A stretch of DNA of 64,000 nucleotides from positions 288,669 through 352,668 of the forward strand of contig PBKG01000006.1 of the NCBI GenBank assembly GCA_002722095.1, in the 5' to 3' direction. Under the pieces are notes generated by a model that was not told where the DNA came from, ran no database searches, and saw nothing but the letters and a program-made list of their open reading frames with translations. Shown here piece after piece: positions 17,343 to 26,044 of this stretch (within the stretch, counting starts at the first letter, position 1; each line of letters starts with the position of its first letter). A program made the position numbers and the translations under genes. The stretch comes from Rhodospirillaceae bacterium (GTDB lineage Bacteria; Pseudomonadota; Alphaproteobacteria; UBA8366).

Positions 17343-17648
17343 CTAGTCCTGTTCGCCGAAACCGTTTGCAACAAGGTTCGAAAGCGCCTCAACAGCGCTT
17401 TTTGCATCGGATCCGTTGCTACGCACTACAATTATAGTGCCCGGGCCTGCGCCGAGCATCATCAATCCCATGATCGAATCGCCCGGCACCTCTATCCCGT
17501 CTTTCGAAACCACTGTACCCGCCTCGAACTCACCGACCAATTTTGCAAACTTCGCTGCAGCGCGCGCATGCAGGCCTTTAGCATTGACGATACGGAGCGT
17601 ACGCACGATCTCGCCACTTTGTTCCGTCGATGAAGACGAGGCTGGCAA
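17343..17648 (-). CDS. HPr family phosphocarrier protein (nitrogen-type PTS)
   Basis: HPr relays phosphate from enzyme I to EIIA proteins; in alphaproteobacteria this route is regulatory rather than sugar-transporting. The active histidine is in NAKGLHARAAAKF and the regulatory serine, target of HPr kinase, is in GDSIMGLMML. The product is 101 residues from a TTG start at 17648; the perfect GGAGGTGA located in the end of the EIIA gene, seven bases ahead of the TTG, decides this start. It adds about 15 residues to the usual HPr N-terminus. A GTG (VRTLRIV) inside would give the standard length but lacks such a ribosome site. It is encoded just after an EIIA and close to HPr kinase, which together form the control cluster. 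Confidence 0.92.
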   Translation of the reverse strand: MPASSSSTEQSGEIVRTLRIVNAKGLHARAAAKFAKLVGEFEAGTVVSKDGIEVPGDSIMGLMMLGAGPGTIIVVRSNGSDAKSAVEALSNLVANGFGEQD

Positions 17649-17651
17649 TGA

Positions 17652-18059
17652 CTATTCACCTCCGCCGGACAGTAATTCGGATGCTACGTTGATATATTTT
17701 CGCCCTGCTTCCTGCGATTCCTCAACCACTTCCGGCAGCGACTTCTCGGCTCGGATCGAGACCAGTTTGATCAGCATCGGTAAATTTACCCCAGCGATGA
17801 CGTCGATCTTGTCCTGATCGAGCAGCGAAATCGCCATATTCGAGGGCGTGCCCCCGAACATATCGGTCAACAGGATGATGCCATCCCCCATGTCGACCTC
17901 CTTCGCGCTCTCGATAATTTCTTGGCGACGTTGATCCATATCATCATCGGCGCCGATCGAAATTGCCGCGAAATGGGTTTGGGGACCAACCACATGCTCC
18001 ACCGCCGCAAGGAATTCTTCGGCCAATCGTCCATGGGTGACCAGTACCACGCCAATCAT
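17652..18059 (-). CDS. PTS EIIA component, mannose/fructose family (regulatory)
   Basis: A 135-residue EIIA of the mannose class. The phospho-accepting histidine is in VVLVTHGRLAEEF at about residue 9, and the fold-defining GIILLTDMFGGTPSNMA and GVNLPMLIKL segments follow. No EIIB or EIIC genes are nearby, so a transport role is unlikely; such solitary EIIA proteins are part of alphaproteobacterial regulatory PTS chains. ATG 18059 is chosen because AAGGA stands just ahead and the N-terminus matches the family; the frame extends to 18104 without a better start. It lies between rapZ and HPr, with only three bases to the HPr start. Confidence 0.92.
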   Translation of the reverse strand: MIGVVLVTHGRLAEEFLAAVEHVVGPQTHFAAISIGADDDMDQRRQEIIESAKEVDMGDGIILLTDMFGGTPSNMAISLLDQDKIDVIAGVNLPMLIKLVSIRAEKSLPEVVEESQEAGRKYINVASELLSGGGE

Positions 18060-18087
18060 CGATCCTTCTTTCCTTTCCAGCTTTGAG

Positions 18088-18978
18088 CTAAAGCATATCC
18101 CCACCAGCGTCGCGATTTATATCACGATGCCGCAAACTCACCGGCCAGTTTTCCGTTTCCAGCCAATTCGCCAATTCGATGGCGGTAAAAACCGACCGGT
18201 GGCGTCCGCCCGTGCATCCAACGGCAATGGTCAAATAGCTTTTGCCCTCCTGGCGATATCTAGGCAGGCAAAGACCCAGCATGGTCTTGATGCTTTCGAG
18301 GTAAGCCGCCATCTCCGGATCTTCGGCTATATAGGATTGCACCGACAAATCCTCACCGGTTAGCGGGCGCAACTTTTCTTCATAGTGCGGGTTGCGCAGA
18401 AATCGAACGTCGAACACCAAATCCGCCTCACGGGGCAATCCGTGGCGAAACGAGAACGACGTGACAAAGATATCGGTCCCCGGTCCCCGATCGAGAGAGA
18501 AATGCTGGGCCAGCACCTCTTTCAGTTCCGCCGGCCGACGTTCGGTCGTATCGATGACCAGATCTGCACGATCGCGCAGTCGGGAAAGCAAGCGACGTTC
18601 GAGTTTGATCGTATCCGGCAAAGGTCTGTCCGGTGCCAATGGATGCCGCCGCCGCGTTTCGGTATACCGCCGAACCAAAACCGAATCTTCGCAATCGACA
18701 AACACAGAGAAAACGTTGGCGCCATGTTCTGTCTTCCAGCGCTCGATTTCGTCGATCACCAAGTCGACGGTAAAATCGCGCGTGCGAAGATCAACCCCAA
18801 TTGCCAACGGACGGCCTTCGCCCAGAAGATTTTCGGGTTCGGGCTGATCGACGAGCCGCCCTAACATTGAAAGCGGAAGATTATCCACCGCCTCGTAGCC
18901 TAGGTCTTCGAGGCCTTTAAGCGTCGCCGTTCGGCCCGCACCGGACATACCGGTCACCAATACGACACGCTCATTCAT
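18088..18978 (-). CDS. rapZ: RNase adapter / nucleotide-binding protein RapZ
   Basis: RapZ-family protein of 296 residues with an N-terminal P-loop (VTGMSGAGRTATLKGLEDLG, residues ~8-27), the EAVDNLPLSML motif, and a C-terminal domain ending in AVGCTGGRHRSV that binds metabolites and RNA in the studied enterobacterial protein. There RapZ guides RNase E to the GlmZ small RNA to control glucosamine-6-phosphate synthase. In alphaproteobacteria the gene sits with HPr kinase and PTS genes but its target RNA is not known, so a role linking PTS state to envelope precursor synthesis is inference. It follows hprK by 38 bases and precedes EIIA by 28 bases. Confidence 0.95.
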   Translation of the reverse strand: MNERVVLVTGMSGAGRTATLKGLEDLGYEAVDNLPLSMLGRLVDQPEPENLLGEGRPLAIGVDLRTRDFTVDLVIDEIERWKTEHGANVFSVFVDCEDSVLVRRYTETRRRHPLAPDRPLPDTIKLERRLLSRLRDRADLVIDTTERRPAELKEVLAQHFSLDRGPGTDIFVTSFSFRHGLPREADLVFDVRFLRNPHYEEKLRPLTGEDLSVQSYIAEDPEMAAYLESIKTMLGLCLPRYRQEGKSYLTIAVGCTGGRHRSVFTAIELANWLETENWPVSLRHRDINRDAGGDML

Positions 18979-19016
18979 GAATTTTCTCCTTTGCCCGACC
19001 TCTTATACACCGCACG

Positions 19017-19448
19017 CTAGGTCGATCCCACATTGCGCAAGGCCTGTTTGAGTTTAGCCACCGCGGACGCTTCGAACGCGCGAAGCGCTATCTGTGGAAT
19101 TTCAACATCACATAATTTTATCCATGTCGGGTCGGGCAAACGATCAATCTCACCATCGGTTTCAAGCAAGACCGCCATCTTTATCGGTGCCTCAGCTAAA
19201 ACCGGCACCTCGACAATACCAATTCCGCGCACCTCGAGACGGCCAGTCAACTCCGCCGGAGCGGACGCCAAAACTGTACCGTCGTTCGCTCTTAGTGATG
19301 TCTGATCGTCCGCCACCAATATCGCCCCGTCATCTATCAAACGTAGCGCCAAATCCGATTTTCCCGAGCCAGAAGCGCCTTGAAACAGCACGCCCTTACC
19401 ATCGATCGCCACCGTGGTTGCATGAATGCAAGTGGAAAGGTCCGCCAT
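19017..19448 (-). CDS. hprK: HPr kinase/phosphatase, short alphaproteobacterial form
   Basis: HPrK phosphorylates and dephosphorylates the regulatory serine of HPr. This 143-residue product is the short form lacking the N-terminal domain of Firmicutes enzymes. It retains Walker A FQGASGSGKSDLA (residues ~22-34), the acidic LVADDQ segment and the HPrK signature LEVRGIGIVEVP. I chose ATG 19448, seven bases after the chvG stop; the open frame to 19607 lies within chvG. Its position directly after chvIG is a classic alphaproteobacterial arrangement linking the ChvG acid/envelope sensor to the PTS chain. Confidence 0.93.
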   Translation of the reverse strand: MADLSTCIHATTVAIDGKGVLFQGASGSGKSDLALRLIDDGAILVADDQTSLRANDGTVLASAPAELTGRLEVRGIGIVEVPVLAEAPIKMAVLLETDGEIDRLPDPTWIKLCDVEIPQIALRAFEASAVAKLKQALRNVGST

Positions 19449-19455
19449 CGCAGCA

Positions 19456-21162
19456 TTACTCAGTTGGCAAACTGACGGTAAACCGTGCGCCGGCACCGGG
19501 CTTGCCATCTTCGCTTCGATTTTCCGCAACAATCGAGCCGCTATGGGCCTCGACGATTTGTTTCGAAATCGAAAGACCGAGCCCTGAATGGGTGCCGAAT
19601 TTTTCACCTTCGGGCCGCTCCGTATAAAAGCGGTCGAAGATAGCAGCCAGTTTCCCCTCGGGTATACCGGGCCCGGCGTCCTCGATTATGACCTCAAGCA
19701 AACCCTCCCTCTCCTTTGCCATAACCTGAATCTTGCCCCCGGGCGGGCTAAAACTCGCCGCATTTCCAAGCAAGTTCCTGAACACCTGCACCAGCCGGCT
19801 CTCGGAGCCAACCACCACCAATGCCGCATCCCCTTGCAGATCAAGCTCGATTTCCAATTCGCTGTCGGATGCCGTACCGGACTCGACCTCGACCAACGCC
19901 ATGAGCATGCGCCCAACGTCGACCGTACCCATTTCTTCGCGACTCAGTTCGGAGTCGAGGCGAGAGGCGTTGGAAATATCGGTGATCAACCGATCGAGCC
20001 TTTGAACGTCTTCCAGCACAATTGCCATAAGCTGTTTTTGTTGTTCCGAATCTTTCAGTCGGGACGCAGTTTCGACAGCGCTCCTGAGGGATGTCAGCGG
20101 ATTCTTGATTTCATGGCTCACATCGGCGGCGAATCTTTCGGTCGCGTCCATGCGCTCGTGAAGCGAGTCGGTCATCTCGCGCAATACACTCGACAGGTCG
20201 CCGATCTCATCGCCCCGGGAAGAAAAGTCGGGAATTTGTTGCGATTCACGCCCGTGCCCCCGACGCACCCGTTCCGCCGCTGCCGCGAGACGCAATACCG
20301 GGCGGGCGATCGTTCCGGCAAGATAGACCGAAAGCAGAATCGTAATCACCAACGCCAAGCCAAAGACCGTAACCACTTTCTGGCGTAAATCGCGGATCGC
20401 GGCTTCGATCTCGGTCGCATCCTGGGACAGCATCACCGCACCGACCACGCGCCTGTAATGTTGCACCGGAATTGCCACTGAGAGCACCAGCCCGCTCTTG
20501 CCGCCGGTGCGGACCGCACCGATCATATCGCCGGAAAAAGCGCGAATGACTTCTTCATAATGGGTCGCGCGCGGAGAGGCGGCTTCGCGGTAGGGCTGCA
20601 GCTTTTCGCGCGTCGGGAGCCAGTCGATACCCCATTCGATGAGTCCCAGCGCCCAATCCCAGAATCCTTCGTGCATCACCGGTGGCGCGAGCATTTCGAC
20701 CTGAATAATTCCGCCTTTACCGACCTGATAGCTGTCGACGATCTGCTCGCCGTTGATGACGAAGAGGCGGGTGCGGAGCTTTGGCGTATCGCTTAGGCGG
20801 CGAACGATATCGCGTGCGATGATCGGGTTGATAAATTGCCGGCCGGTACGAGTTGCCTCGACCGACGTTTCACCGAGCGCGGCGGCAACAAGCTTGCCCT
20901 TGTCGCGCATCGCCTCCAACTCCGCATCGATCAGACCGTCACGATAGGGCCCCGAATAGAACAGAAATCCAATCGGAATAAGCAGAGCGATTACGTTGAC
21001 CGCAAGTATGCGGAGCGTGAGTGGCGAGAGCGTCCGGCGGCGCTGTCGGCGGCGGCGACTCCAATTTGTCAGCGTCTTGGACAAACGGCTACCGGACGTA
21101 CTCGTCCCGTCTGCGCCGCCGTCACGCGCTTCATCCGACCCACCCGCCGTGTCTTGCGTCAT
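19456..21162 (-). CDS. chvG: Sensor histidine kinase ChvG
   Basis: A 568-residue membrane histidine kinase. A basic N-terminus (RRRRQRRR near 37-43) precedes a membrane segment at ~50-70. A periplasmic region of about 190 residues and a second membrane segment at ~262-283 follow, then HAMP, the HisKA box [16 protein letters not shown] with His350, and an HATPase domain with [24 protein letters not shown] and [11 protein letters not shown]. ChvG (ExoS) responds to acidic pH and envelope stress in plant- and animal-associated alphaproteobacteria through ChvI. The ATG overlaps the chvI stop as ATGA. Neighbouring hprK and the PTS genes support the assignment over a generic kinase. Confidence 0.93.
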   Translation of the reverse strand: MTQDTAGGSDEARDGGADGTSTSGSRLSKTLTNWSRRRRQRRRTLSPLTLRILAVNVIALLIPIGFLFYSGPYRDGLIDAELEAMRDKGKLVAAALGETSVEATRTGRQFINPIIARDIVRRLSDTPKLRTRLFVINGEQIVDSYQVGKGGIIQVEMLAPPVMHEGFWDWALGLIEWGIDWLPTREKLQPYREAASPRATHYEEVIRAFSGDMIGAVRTGGKSGLVLSVAIPVQHYRRVVGAVMLSQDATEIEAAIRDLRQKVVTVFGLALVITILLSVYLAGTIARPVLRLAAAAERVRRGHGRESQQIPDFSSRGDEIGDLSSVLREMTDSLHERMDATERFAADVSHEIKNPLTSLRSAVETASRLKDSEQQKQLMAIVLEDVQRLDRLITDISNASRLDSELSREEMGTVDVGRMLMALVEVESGTASDSELEIELDLQGDAALVVVGSESRLVQVFRNLLGNAASFSPPGGKIQVMAKEREGLLEVIIEDAGPGIPEGKLAAIFDRFYTERPEGEKFGTHSGLGLSISKQIVEAHSGSIVAENRSEDGKPGAGARFTVSLPTE

Positions 21163-21857
21163 GATTCGCTATATCGGTATCCGACGCCGTAAAGCGTTTC
21201 GATTTGATAGAATTCGCCGTCGACGTCACGAAATTTCCGGCGAAGCCGTTTGATATGGCTATCGATGGTACGATCATCGACATAGATGCTTTCACCGTAA
21301 GCCGCGTCCATCAATTGATCGCGCGTTTTTACGTGCCCCGGGTGCTGCGAAAGCGATTGCAGCAACAGGAATTCGGTGACAGTGAGTTTGATCTCCTTGC
21401 CATCCCAGCGGCACGAATGTCGCTCCGGATCGAGTTGAAGTTTGCCGCGTTCGATCAGTCCTTTGGGGGTTCCCTCTGCCGGTTCGACCGGGAGATCCGA
21501 CCGCCGCAAAATCGTTCTGATGCGCTCGATAAGGAGGCGTTGGGAAAAGGGCTTTTTGATGTAATCGTCCGCTCCCATGCGGAGGCCGATTACCTCGTCG
21601 ATCTCGTCATCCTTGGAGGTCAAGAATATTGCCGGCAATTGCGATGTTTTGCGCAACCGCTGCAACAATTCCATGCCATCCATTCGCGGCATTTTTATAT
21701 CGAGGATGGCAAGATCGGGCGGTGAATCGGTGAGACCACCGAGCGCTTCCTCGCCATCACGGTAGGTCACCACTTTATAGCCCTCGGCCTCCAATGCCAT
21801 CGAAACCGATGTCAGTATGTTCTGGTCGTCGTCCACCAGCGCGATCATTTTCTGCAT
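21159..21857 (-). CDS. chvI: Response regulator transcription factor ChvI
   Basis: A 232-residue OmpR/PhoB-type regulator. The receiver domain has the acidic pair at residues ~9-11, phospho-acceptor Asp53 in [13 protein letters not shown], the conserved FLTSKDDE and the KKPF lysine. The C-terminal winged-helix domain includes [27 protein letters not shown] and [14 protein letters not shown]. It is the cognate partner of ChvG, with which it overlaps. In related species the pair controls exopolysaccharide, motility and central carbon genes; pckA, a frequent neighbour, is here 1.9 kb away beyond two other genes. The start ATG is the first in frame; a second Met two codons later is possible. Confidence 0.95.
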   Translation of the reverse strand: MQKMIALVDDDQNILTSVSMALEAEGYKVVTYRDGEEALGGLTDSPPDLAILDIKMPRMDGMELLQRLRKTSQLPAIFLTSKDDEIDEVIGLRMGADDYIKKPFSQRLLIERIRTILRRSDLPVEPAEGTPKGLIERGKLQLDPERHSCRWDGKEIKLTVTEFLLLQSLSQHPGHVKTRDQLMDAAYGESIYVDDRTIDSHIKRLRRKFRDVDGEFYQIETLYGVGYRYSES

Positions 21858-22159
21858 ATCAACCTTCCCGCTTTATTCTAGGCACAGCCCCCTGCATCCT
21901 ACAATCACACATACTCATGGCAGCTCCAGGGCGGCAATGGGGCAAAGTTGGGGCAATGCGGATTTTCGGGCATGTAAATTCGTATCCTGGGCGCGACAAT
22001 GAGGCGCGGCCATGCGGCGATTTGCCCCCTATTGCGAAGAGGTTAGCGGCCTGTATGAGTGTTTTACAGGGTTGAATAGGTGTCGGCGAGACACAAATTA
22101 AGATCATATCTCGCAGTAAAAAACCGGCGCCACATGAGGCACTTGAGGCACTTTTGACG
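21858..22159. other. Divergent intergenic region chvI / SCO gene
   Basis: About 300 bases without a convincing gene. It must hold the promoters of chvI (leftwards) and the SCO gene (rightwards). I see a tandem nine-base repeat GAGGCACTT just ahead of the SCO start and a G-rich stretch with repeated GGGGCAA, but no clear paired -35/-10 boxes or strong palindrome. Short open frames crossing it have no recognisable product. Confidence 0.4.
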
Positions 22160-22798
22160 ATGAAACGCAGTACATCGCTTTCTGTCATCAGCATTTCATT
22201 AGCCGCGCTCGCAGCGATCGCCATCGCAGCGTTGCTGGTTTGGCATCAGCTCGGCACCGCCGGGGCATCGGTGGACACATCGCAAAATGTCGGCTTCCGC
22301 CCGGCAATCGAAATTGGCGGCCCGTTCTCACTGGTCGATCATACCGGCGCCAAGGTTACCGAAGAGAGTTTTTCCGGAAAATATATGCTGATCACGTTTG
22401 GCTATACCTTTTGTCCGGATATATGCCCGACCGGGCTCACAAAGATGTCTAGCGCTTTAAATAAGCTCGGCAAAAACGCATCTAAGGTTCAGCCTATATT
22501 CGTTACCGTCGATCCTGCGCGCGATACGGCGAAAGCATTGTCCGACTACGTCACCCACTTCCATCCTTCTTTCAAGGGTCTGACCGGGAACGCAGAACAG
22601 ATCGACAAAATCGCCAAGGCGTATCGTGTGCTTTATCGCAAGGCCGAATCCGGCGACAGCACAGAATACTTGATGGATCATACGACATTTGTCTATTTGA
22701 TGAATCCAACGGGCAAACTATCGATGATGTTCCGCTATGAAACCGATCCTGCAGATATGGCGAATGCTATCGCCAAGGAAATCACCGGTAAAAGCTGA
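22160..22798 (+). CDS. SCO1/SenC family copper chaperone / thiol-disulfide protein
   Basis: A 212-residue protein with an uncleaved N-terminal membrane anchor (hydrophobic ~9-28) and a periplasmic thioredoxin-like domain. The copper-binding set of SCO proteins is complete: Cys85 and Cys89 in GYTFCPDICPTGL and His174 in LMDHTTFVYLMNP. SCO proteins deliver or reduce copper for the CuA centre of cytochrome c oxidase. No oxidase genes are in the window. The ATG at 22160 follows a TTG six bases earlier; I chose ATG. The next gene, a flavin-binding HugZ-like protein, starts 24 bases downstream on the same strand and may be co-transcribed. Confidence 0.93.
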   Translation: MKRSTSLSVISISLAALAAIAIAALLVWHQLGTAGASVDTSQNVGFRPAIEIGGPFSLVDHTGAKVTEESFSGKYMLITFGYTFCPDICPTGLTKMSSALNKLGKNASKVQPIFVTVDPARDTAKALSDYVTHFHPSFKGLTGNAEQIDKIAKAYRVLYRKAESGDSTEYLMDHTTFVYLMNPTGKLSMMFRYETDPADMANAIAKEITGKS

Positions 22799-22822
22799 TA
22801 TTCGGCCCGGGCGTTGCACAAA

Positions 22823-23563
22823 ATGACGTCCGACCAAACCGACATCGATAAAAACGAATTGGGACGGGATTGCCGGCTTCTCCTGCGCCGCGCAAATCGG
22901 GCGACACTGGCCACAATCGACGAAGGAAAAGACCCCTATGCGTCGTTGGTAATCATCGCGTGTCGGCCGAATGGAACGCCGATATTGCTTCTTTCCAATC
23001 TGGCGGAGCACACCAAGAACCTCACTCTAAACTCACAAGTTTCATTGTTGATCGACGGCACGCAAGGTTTGGACGATCCGCTTACCGGCGCCCGTGTAAC
23101 AATTCAGGGTCGCATAGCGAAAAGCGAAGACACCAATGATCGACGAAGGTTTCTAAACCGCCATTCAAGTGCGTCGGTCTATGCGGATTTTGCGGACTTT
23201 TCGTTTTATTCGGTAAATTTGACACGCGGGCATTTGGTTGCCGGATTCGGCCGCATCGACTGGATCGACGGAAATGAGATCCTGTTCGATTGTGCTGGCT
23301 GTGAGGAACTGATCGAGGCCGAATCAGATATCCTCACTCATATGAATGAGGATCATGCCGATGCGGTAGACCTATATGCCAAGCAAGCAGGCTTCGAAGA
23401 CGGCAATGGATGGGAGATGACAGGGATAGACCCGGAGGGCATCGACCTCCGTAAAGGAGCCAAAATTGTGCGAGTCGACTTCGAGTCCGTCATTTTTGAT
23501 GCCAAGGATGCCCGCCTTGTCCTGGCGGGGCTCGCCAAACAGGCGCGGCGCGCGAATTTTTAG
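22823..23563 (+). CDS. HugZ-like pyridoxamine 5'-phosphate oxidase-fold protein with DUF2470 domain
   Basis: A 246-residue two-domain protein. The N-terminal split-barrel flavin/haem fold reads CRLLLRRANRATLATI, followed by YASLVIIACRPNGTPILLLSNLAEHTKNL. The C-terminal DUF2470 domain begins DILTHMNEDHADAVDLYAKQ with its conserved histidines. Proteins of this layout include HugZ, a haem-degrading enzyme of Helicobacter and Campylobacter, but most proteobacterial members have no proven role. Haem binding or degradation is therefore a family-based guess. It follows the SCO gene closely; ATG 22823 is preferred over an upstream TTG at 22814. Confidence 0.85.
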   Translation: MTSDQTDIDKNELGRDCRLLLRRANRATLATIDEGKDPYASLVIIACRPNGTPILLLSNLAEHTKNLTLNSQVSLLIDGTQGLDDPLTGARVTIQGRIAKSEDTNDRRRFLNRHSSASVYADFADFSFYSVNLTRGHLVAGFGRIDWIDGNEILFDCAGCEELIEAESDILTHMNEDHADAVDLYAKQAGFEDGNGWEMTGIDPEGIDLRKGAKIVRVDFESVIFDAKDARLVLAGLAKQARRANF

Positions 23564-23623
23564 GGCATTGCGACTCGCCAATTCGCCACAATCACTAGCC
23601 GCGACATCCTGACCGTTGATTTT

Positions 23624-23725
23624 GGGAATGATTCCCTATTGATTTGCGTACCGATATCACAGATATCTAAATTCTAAAGATTGGGGAAACGTTGTCCGTC
23701 AAGAGTTTCGTTGTTTCACGCAACG
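23624..23725 (+). promoter_or_regulatory. pckA upstream region with three symmetrical elements
   Basis: The 187 bases before pckA contain three visible symmetries. They are GGGAAT-G-ATTCCC at 23624-23636, GATATC-ACA-GATATC at 23653-23667, and CGTTG/CAACG arms at 23709-23713 and 23721-23725. A -35-like TTGATT lies at 23639-23644, with an AT-rich ATATCTAAAT region about 18 bases on. pckA is a gluconeogenic gene normally repressed on sugars, so operator function is plausible, but no regulator can be assigned from sequence alone. Confidence 0.35.
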
Positions 23726-23750
23726 GCGGATGATGAGAGGGAGCGCCAGC

Positions 23751-25346
23751 GTGACTAAAGCAAGCAATCAGGGGCTTGAAGCCCAGGGCGTCGTCAACGC
23801 GAATTCGATTTCTTGGAACTTGACCGCCGAACCGCTTTACGAAGCGACCATTCGCGGCGAGCAAGGCCAACTGTCGACCGGTGGCGCTTTGGTGGTGGAT
23901 ACCGGCAAACATACCGGTCGGTCGCCCAAGGACAAATTCCTGGTCGAAGAATCCTCAAGCAAAGACGACATCTGGTGGGGGCCCGTCAACCAGGGCACCG
24001 ACGACGCCAGTTTCGATAATCTCCATTGTAAAATTCTTTCTTATTATCAAGGCCGCGACCTCTATGTTCAGGACCTATATGCGGGAGCTGACGTGGCTCA
24101 CAGACTTCGGGTTCGCGTGATCACCGACATTCCCTGGCACAGCTTGTTTGCCCGAAACATGTTCATCCGCCCGCCAGCGGAAGAGTTGGCCGGTTTCGAG
24201 CCGGATATGGTGATCCTGCATGCACCCTACCTGCACATGGTACCGGAGCGCGACAACACGAATTCCGAAACTGCCATTATGATGAGCTTCGATAAGAGGC
24301 TGGTACTTATCGCCGGCACCGTTTATGCGGGCGAAATCAAGAAGTCGGTTTTTTCCTATCTCAATTTCACCTTGCCCGGGAACGGTGTGATGCCGATGCA
24401 TTGCTCGGCCAATATGGGCAAAGACGGCGACGTAGCGATTTTCTTCGGACTTTCGGGAACCGGCAAGACCACGCTATCCGCCGACGGATCGCGCACGCTG
24501 ATCGGGGACGACGAGCACGGATGGTCCGATAACGGCATTTTCAATTTTGAAGGTGGCTGCTATGCGAAGGTTATCAACCTGTCTGCTGAAGCGGAGCCGG
24601 AAATCTTCGCCGCGTCGCATCGCTTCGGCACCATACTCGAAAACGTGGTTATGGACCCGGCAAGTCGTACACTGGACCTTTTCGACGACAGCAAGACCGA
24701 AAACACCCGTTCGTCGTATCCGATCGATTTCATTCCCAATGTCGACCTGTCAGGTATGGGAGGCCAGCCGGAAAACGTGATCATGCTCACGGCAGACGCC
24801 TTCGGCGTGTTGCCACCGATCAGCCGCTTATCTTCCGAACAGGCGATGTACCACTTCCTTTCCGGCTATACCGCACGGGTCGCCGGAACCGAGAAAGGTG
24901 TGACCGAGCCCGAAGCCACATTCTCTACCTGTTTCGGGGCTCCTTTCATGCCGCGACACCCGTCGGTTTACGCGAAAATGCTGGGTGAACGCATCGAAAA
25001 GTCCGGCGCAAAATGCTGGCTCGTGAATACCGGCTGGTCCGGCGGCGCCTATGGTACCGGCGAGCGTATGAAGATCGCCTATACCCGTGCGATGGTTCGC
25101 GCAGCGCTCGACGGAAAACTCGCCGAAGTAGCCGCATCGCCCGACCCGAATTTCGGTGTCTTGGTGCCGGAGAACTGCCCGGAAGTGCCAAATGACGTGC
25201 TTAATCCGCGCACGACCTGGAAAGATAAGTCGGCCTACGACCACACCGCCGGGGATTTGCGCGGACGTTTCGAGTCGAACTTCAAGCAGTTCGAAGAATA
25301 TGTGAACGACGATGTCAAAAAGGCCGGCATCTACGCCGCCGCATAA
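23751..25346 (+). CDS. pckA: Phosphoenolpyruvate carboxykinase (ATP)
   Basis: PckA converts oxaloacetate and ATP to phosphoenolpyruvate, the first step of gluconeogenesis. The protein shows RSPKDKFLVEE, the nucleotide-binding FFGLSGTGKTTLSAD, the metal-binding LIGDDEHGW and the NFEGGCYAK segment in the expected order, with normal length (531 residues). GTG 23751 is chosen because GGGAG stands seven bases ahead; ATG 23730 (538 residues) is the alternative and has only a weak ribosome site. The gene ends in a clear intrinsic terminator. In rhizobia pckA is usually divergent from chvI; here the SCO and HugZ-like genes lie between. Confidence 0.96.
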   Translation: MTKASNQGLEAQGVVNANSISWNLTAEPLYEATIRGEQGQLSTGGALVVDTGKHTGRSPKDKFLVEESSSKDDIWWGPVNQGTDDASFDNLHCKILSYYQGRDLYVQDLYAGADVAHRLRVRVITDIPWHSLFARNMFIRPPAEELAGFEPDMVILHAPYLHMVPERDNTNSETAIMMSFDKRLVLIAGTVYAGEIKKSVFSYLNFTLPGNGVMPMHCSANMGKDGDVAIFFGLSGTGKTTLSADGSRTLIGDDEHGWSDNGIFNFEGGCYAKVINLSAEAEPEIFAASHRFGTILENVVMDPASRTLDLFDDSKTENTRSSYPIDFIPNVDLSGMGGQPENVIMLTADAFGVLPPISRLSSEQAMYHFLSGYTARVAGTEKGVTEPEATFSTCFGAPFMPRHPSVYAKMLGERIEKSGAKCWLVNTGWSGGAYGTGERMKIAYTRAMVRAALDGKLAEVAASPDPNFGVLVPENCPEVPNDVLNPRTTWKDKSAYDHTAGDLRGRFESNFKQFEEYVNDDVKKAGIYAAA

Positions 25347-25370
25347 CTTTTTGCAATTCCAGAATTAGAA

Positions 25371-25396
25371 AAGGCCGGATCAACCGGCCTTGTTTT
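25371..25396. terminator. Bidirectional intrinsic terminator
   Basis: Eight-base arms AAGGCCGG (25371-25378) and CCGGCCTT (25384-25391) enclose a five-base loop and are followed by GTTTTA on the plus strand. On the minus strand the same stem is followed by a T run (TTTTCTAA). It lies between the convergent ends of pckA and the lipoprotein gene and should stop both. Confidence 0.88.
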
Positions 25397-25399
25397 ATG

Positions 25400-26044
25400 T
25401 TACCTGCCGAGAGCGAAGCTCAGTCGAGGTGGGGCCTTTTTTAGGCTCTTAATATTCCAGACATAGACGATGAGCGGACCGGTTCGATATTGCTTGTCCG
25501 CATTATGCTTAATCACCTTGGCGTCGGTTTGGATTCGGAACCGCCCATTCGCTTTTAAATCGGACTTTTCCAGTGCCTCGATAAGCTCCTTATTGGGCCG
25601 GTCGCCAAACACTTTCACAATCCAGCCTCCGGGTTTCGACTTGTCGGGGACCCGGCTAATGCCAAGCATCCGCGCATTGGTCCTAACGAATACGAATGAA
25701 CGCTCCTGTTCGATATTGCCCTGGCGCTTATATTTGACTTCGAAACTTGCGTTTTCCAGGTGCTTGATCTGTTCGGCACGCTCCTTAATGCTATTGCCTG
25801 CCCCGAATCCCTTGTCGCGCGCCAGATCTCGCCGAATTACCGCGACCTTTTCGAGCGCTTCGGGTTGGGTGATTTCCTTTTCCGCGAGCTGACGCAAAAG
25901 ACCCAGATGGGTCAACTTGCCCTCATAGCGAAATATGTAATTGCCCTGCTTGTCGATTTGCAGATCGGCGTTGAAATCGGTCGGCAGGTAACAGCCGGCG
26001 GACAACAATGCCAGCCCGGCAATGGCAAATCGCAAAAATCGCAT
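25400..26044 (-). CDS. Predicted lipoprotein of unknown function
   Basis: A 214-residue protein with a classical lipoprotein signal: MRFLRFAIAGLALLSAGC, lipobox LSAGC with the lipidated cysteine at about residue 18. The mature part is rich in Lys/Arg/Glu and ends in a short beta-rich stretch (GPLIVYVWNIKSLKKAPP). I do not recognise a family. The true ATG is 26044; it shares one base with the stop of the upstream SH3-fold gene, so the two are translationally coupled. It is probably anchored in the outer or inner membrane facing the periplasm. Confidence 0.75.
   Translation of the reverse strand: MRFLRFAIAGLALLSAGCYLPTDFNADLQIDKQGNYIFRYEGKLTHLGLLRQLAEKEITQPEALEKVAVIRRDLARDKGFGAGNSIKERAEQIKHLENASFEVKYKRQGNIEQERSFVFVRTNARMLGISRVPDKSKPGGWIVKVFGDRPNKELIEALEKSDLKANGRFRIQTDAKVIKHNADKQYRTGPLIVYVWNIKSLKKAPPRLSFALGR

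Noticed and set aside
22135..22155. Tandem repeat GAGGCACTT ahead of the SCO gene
   Set aside because: Only two copies of nine bases and no further copies nearby; not enough to claim a regulatory site.
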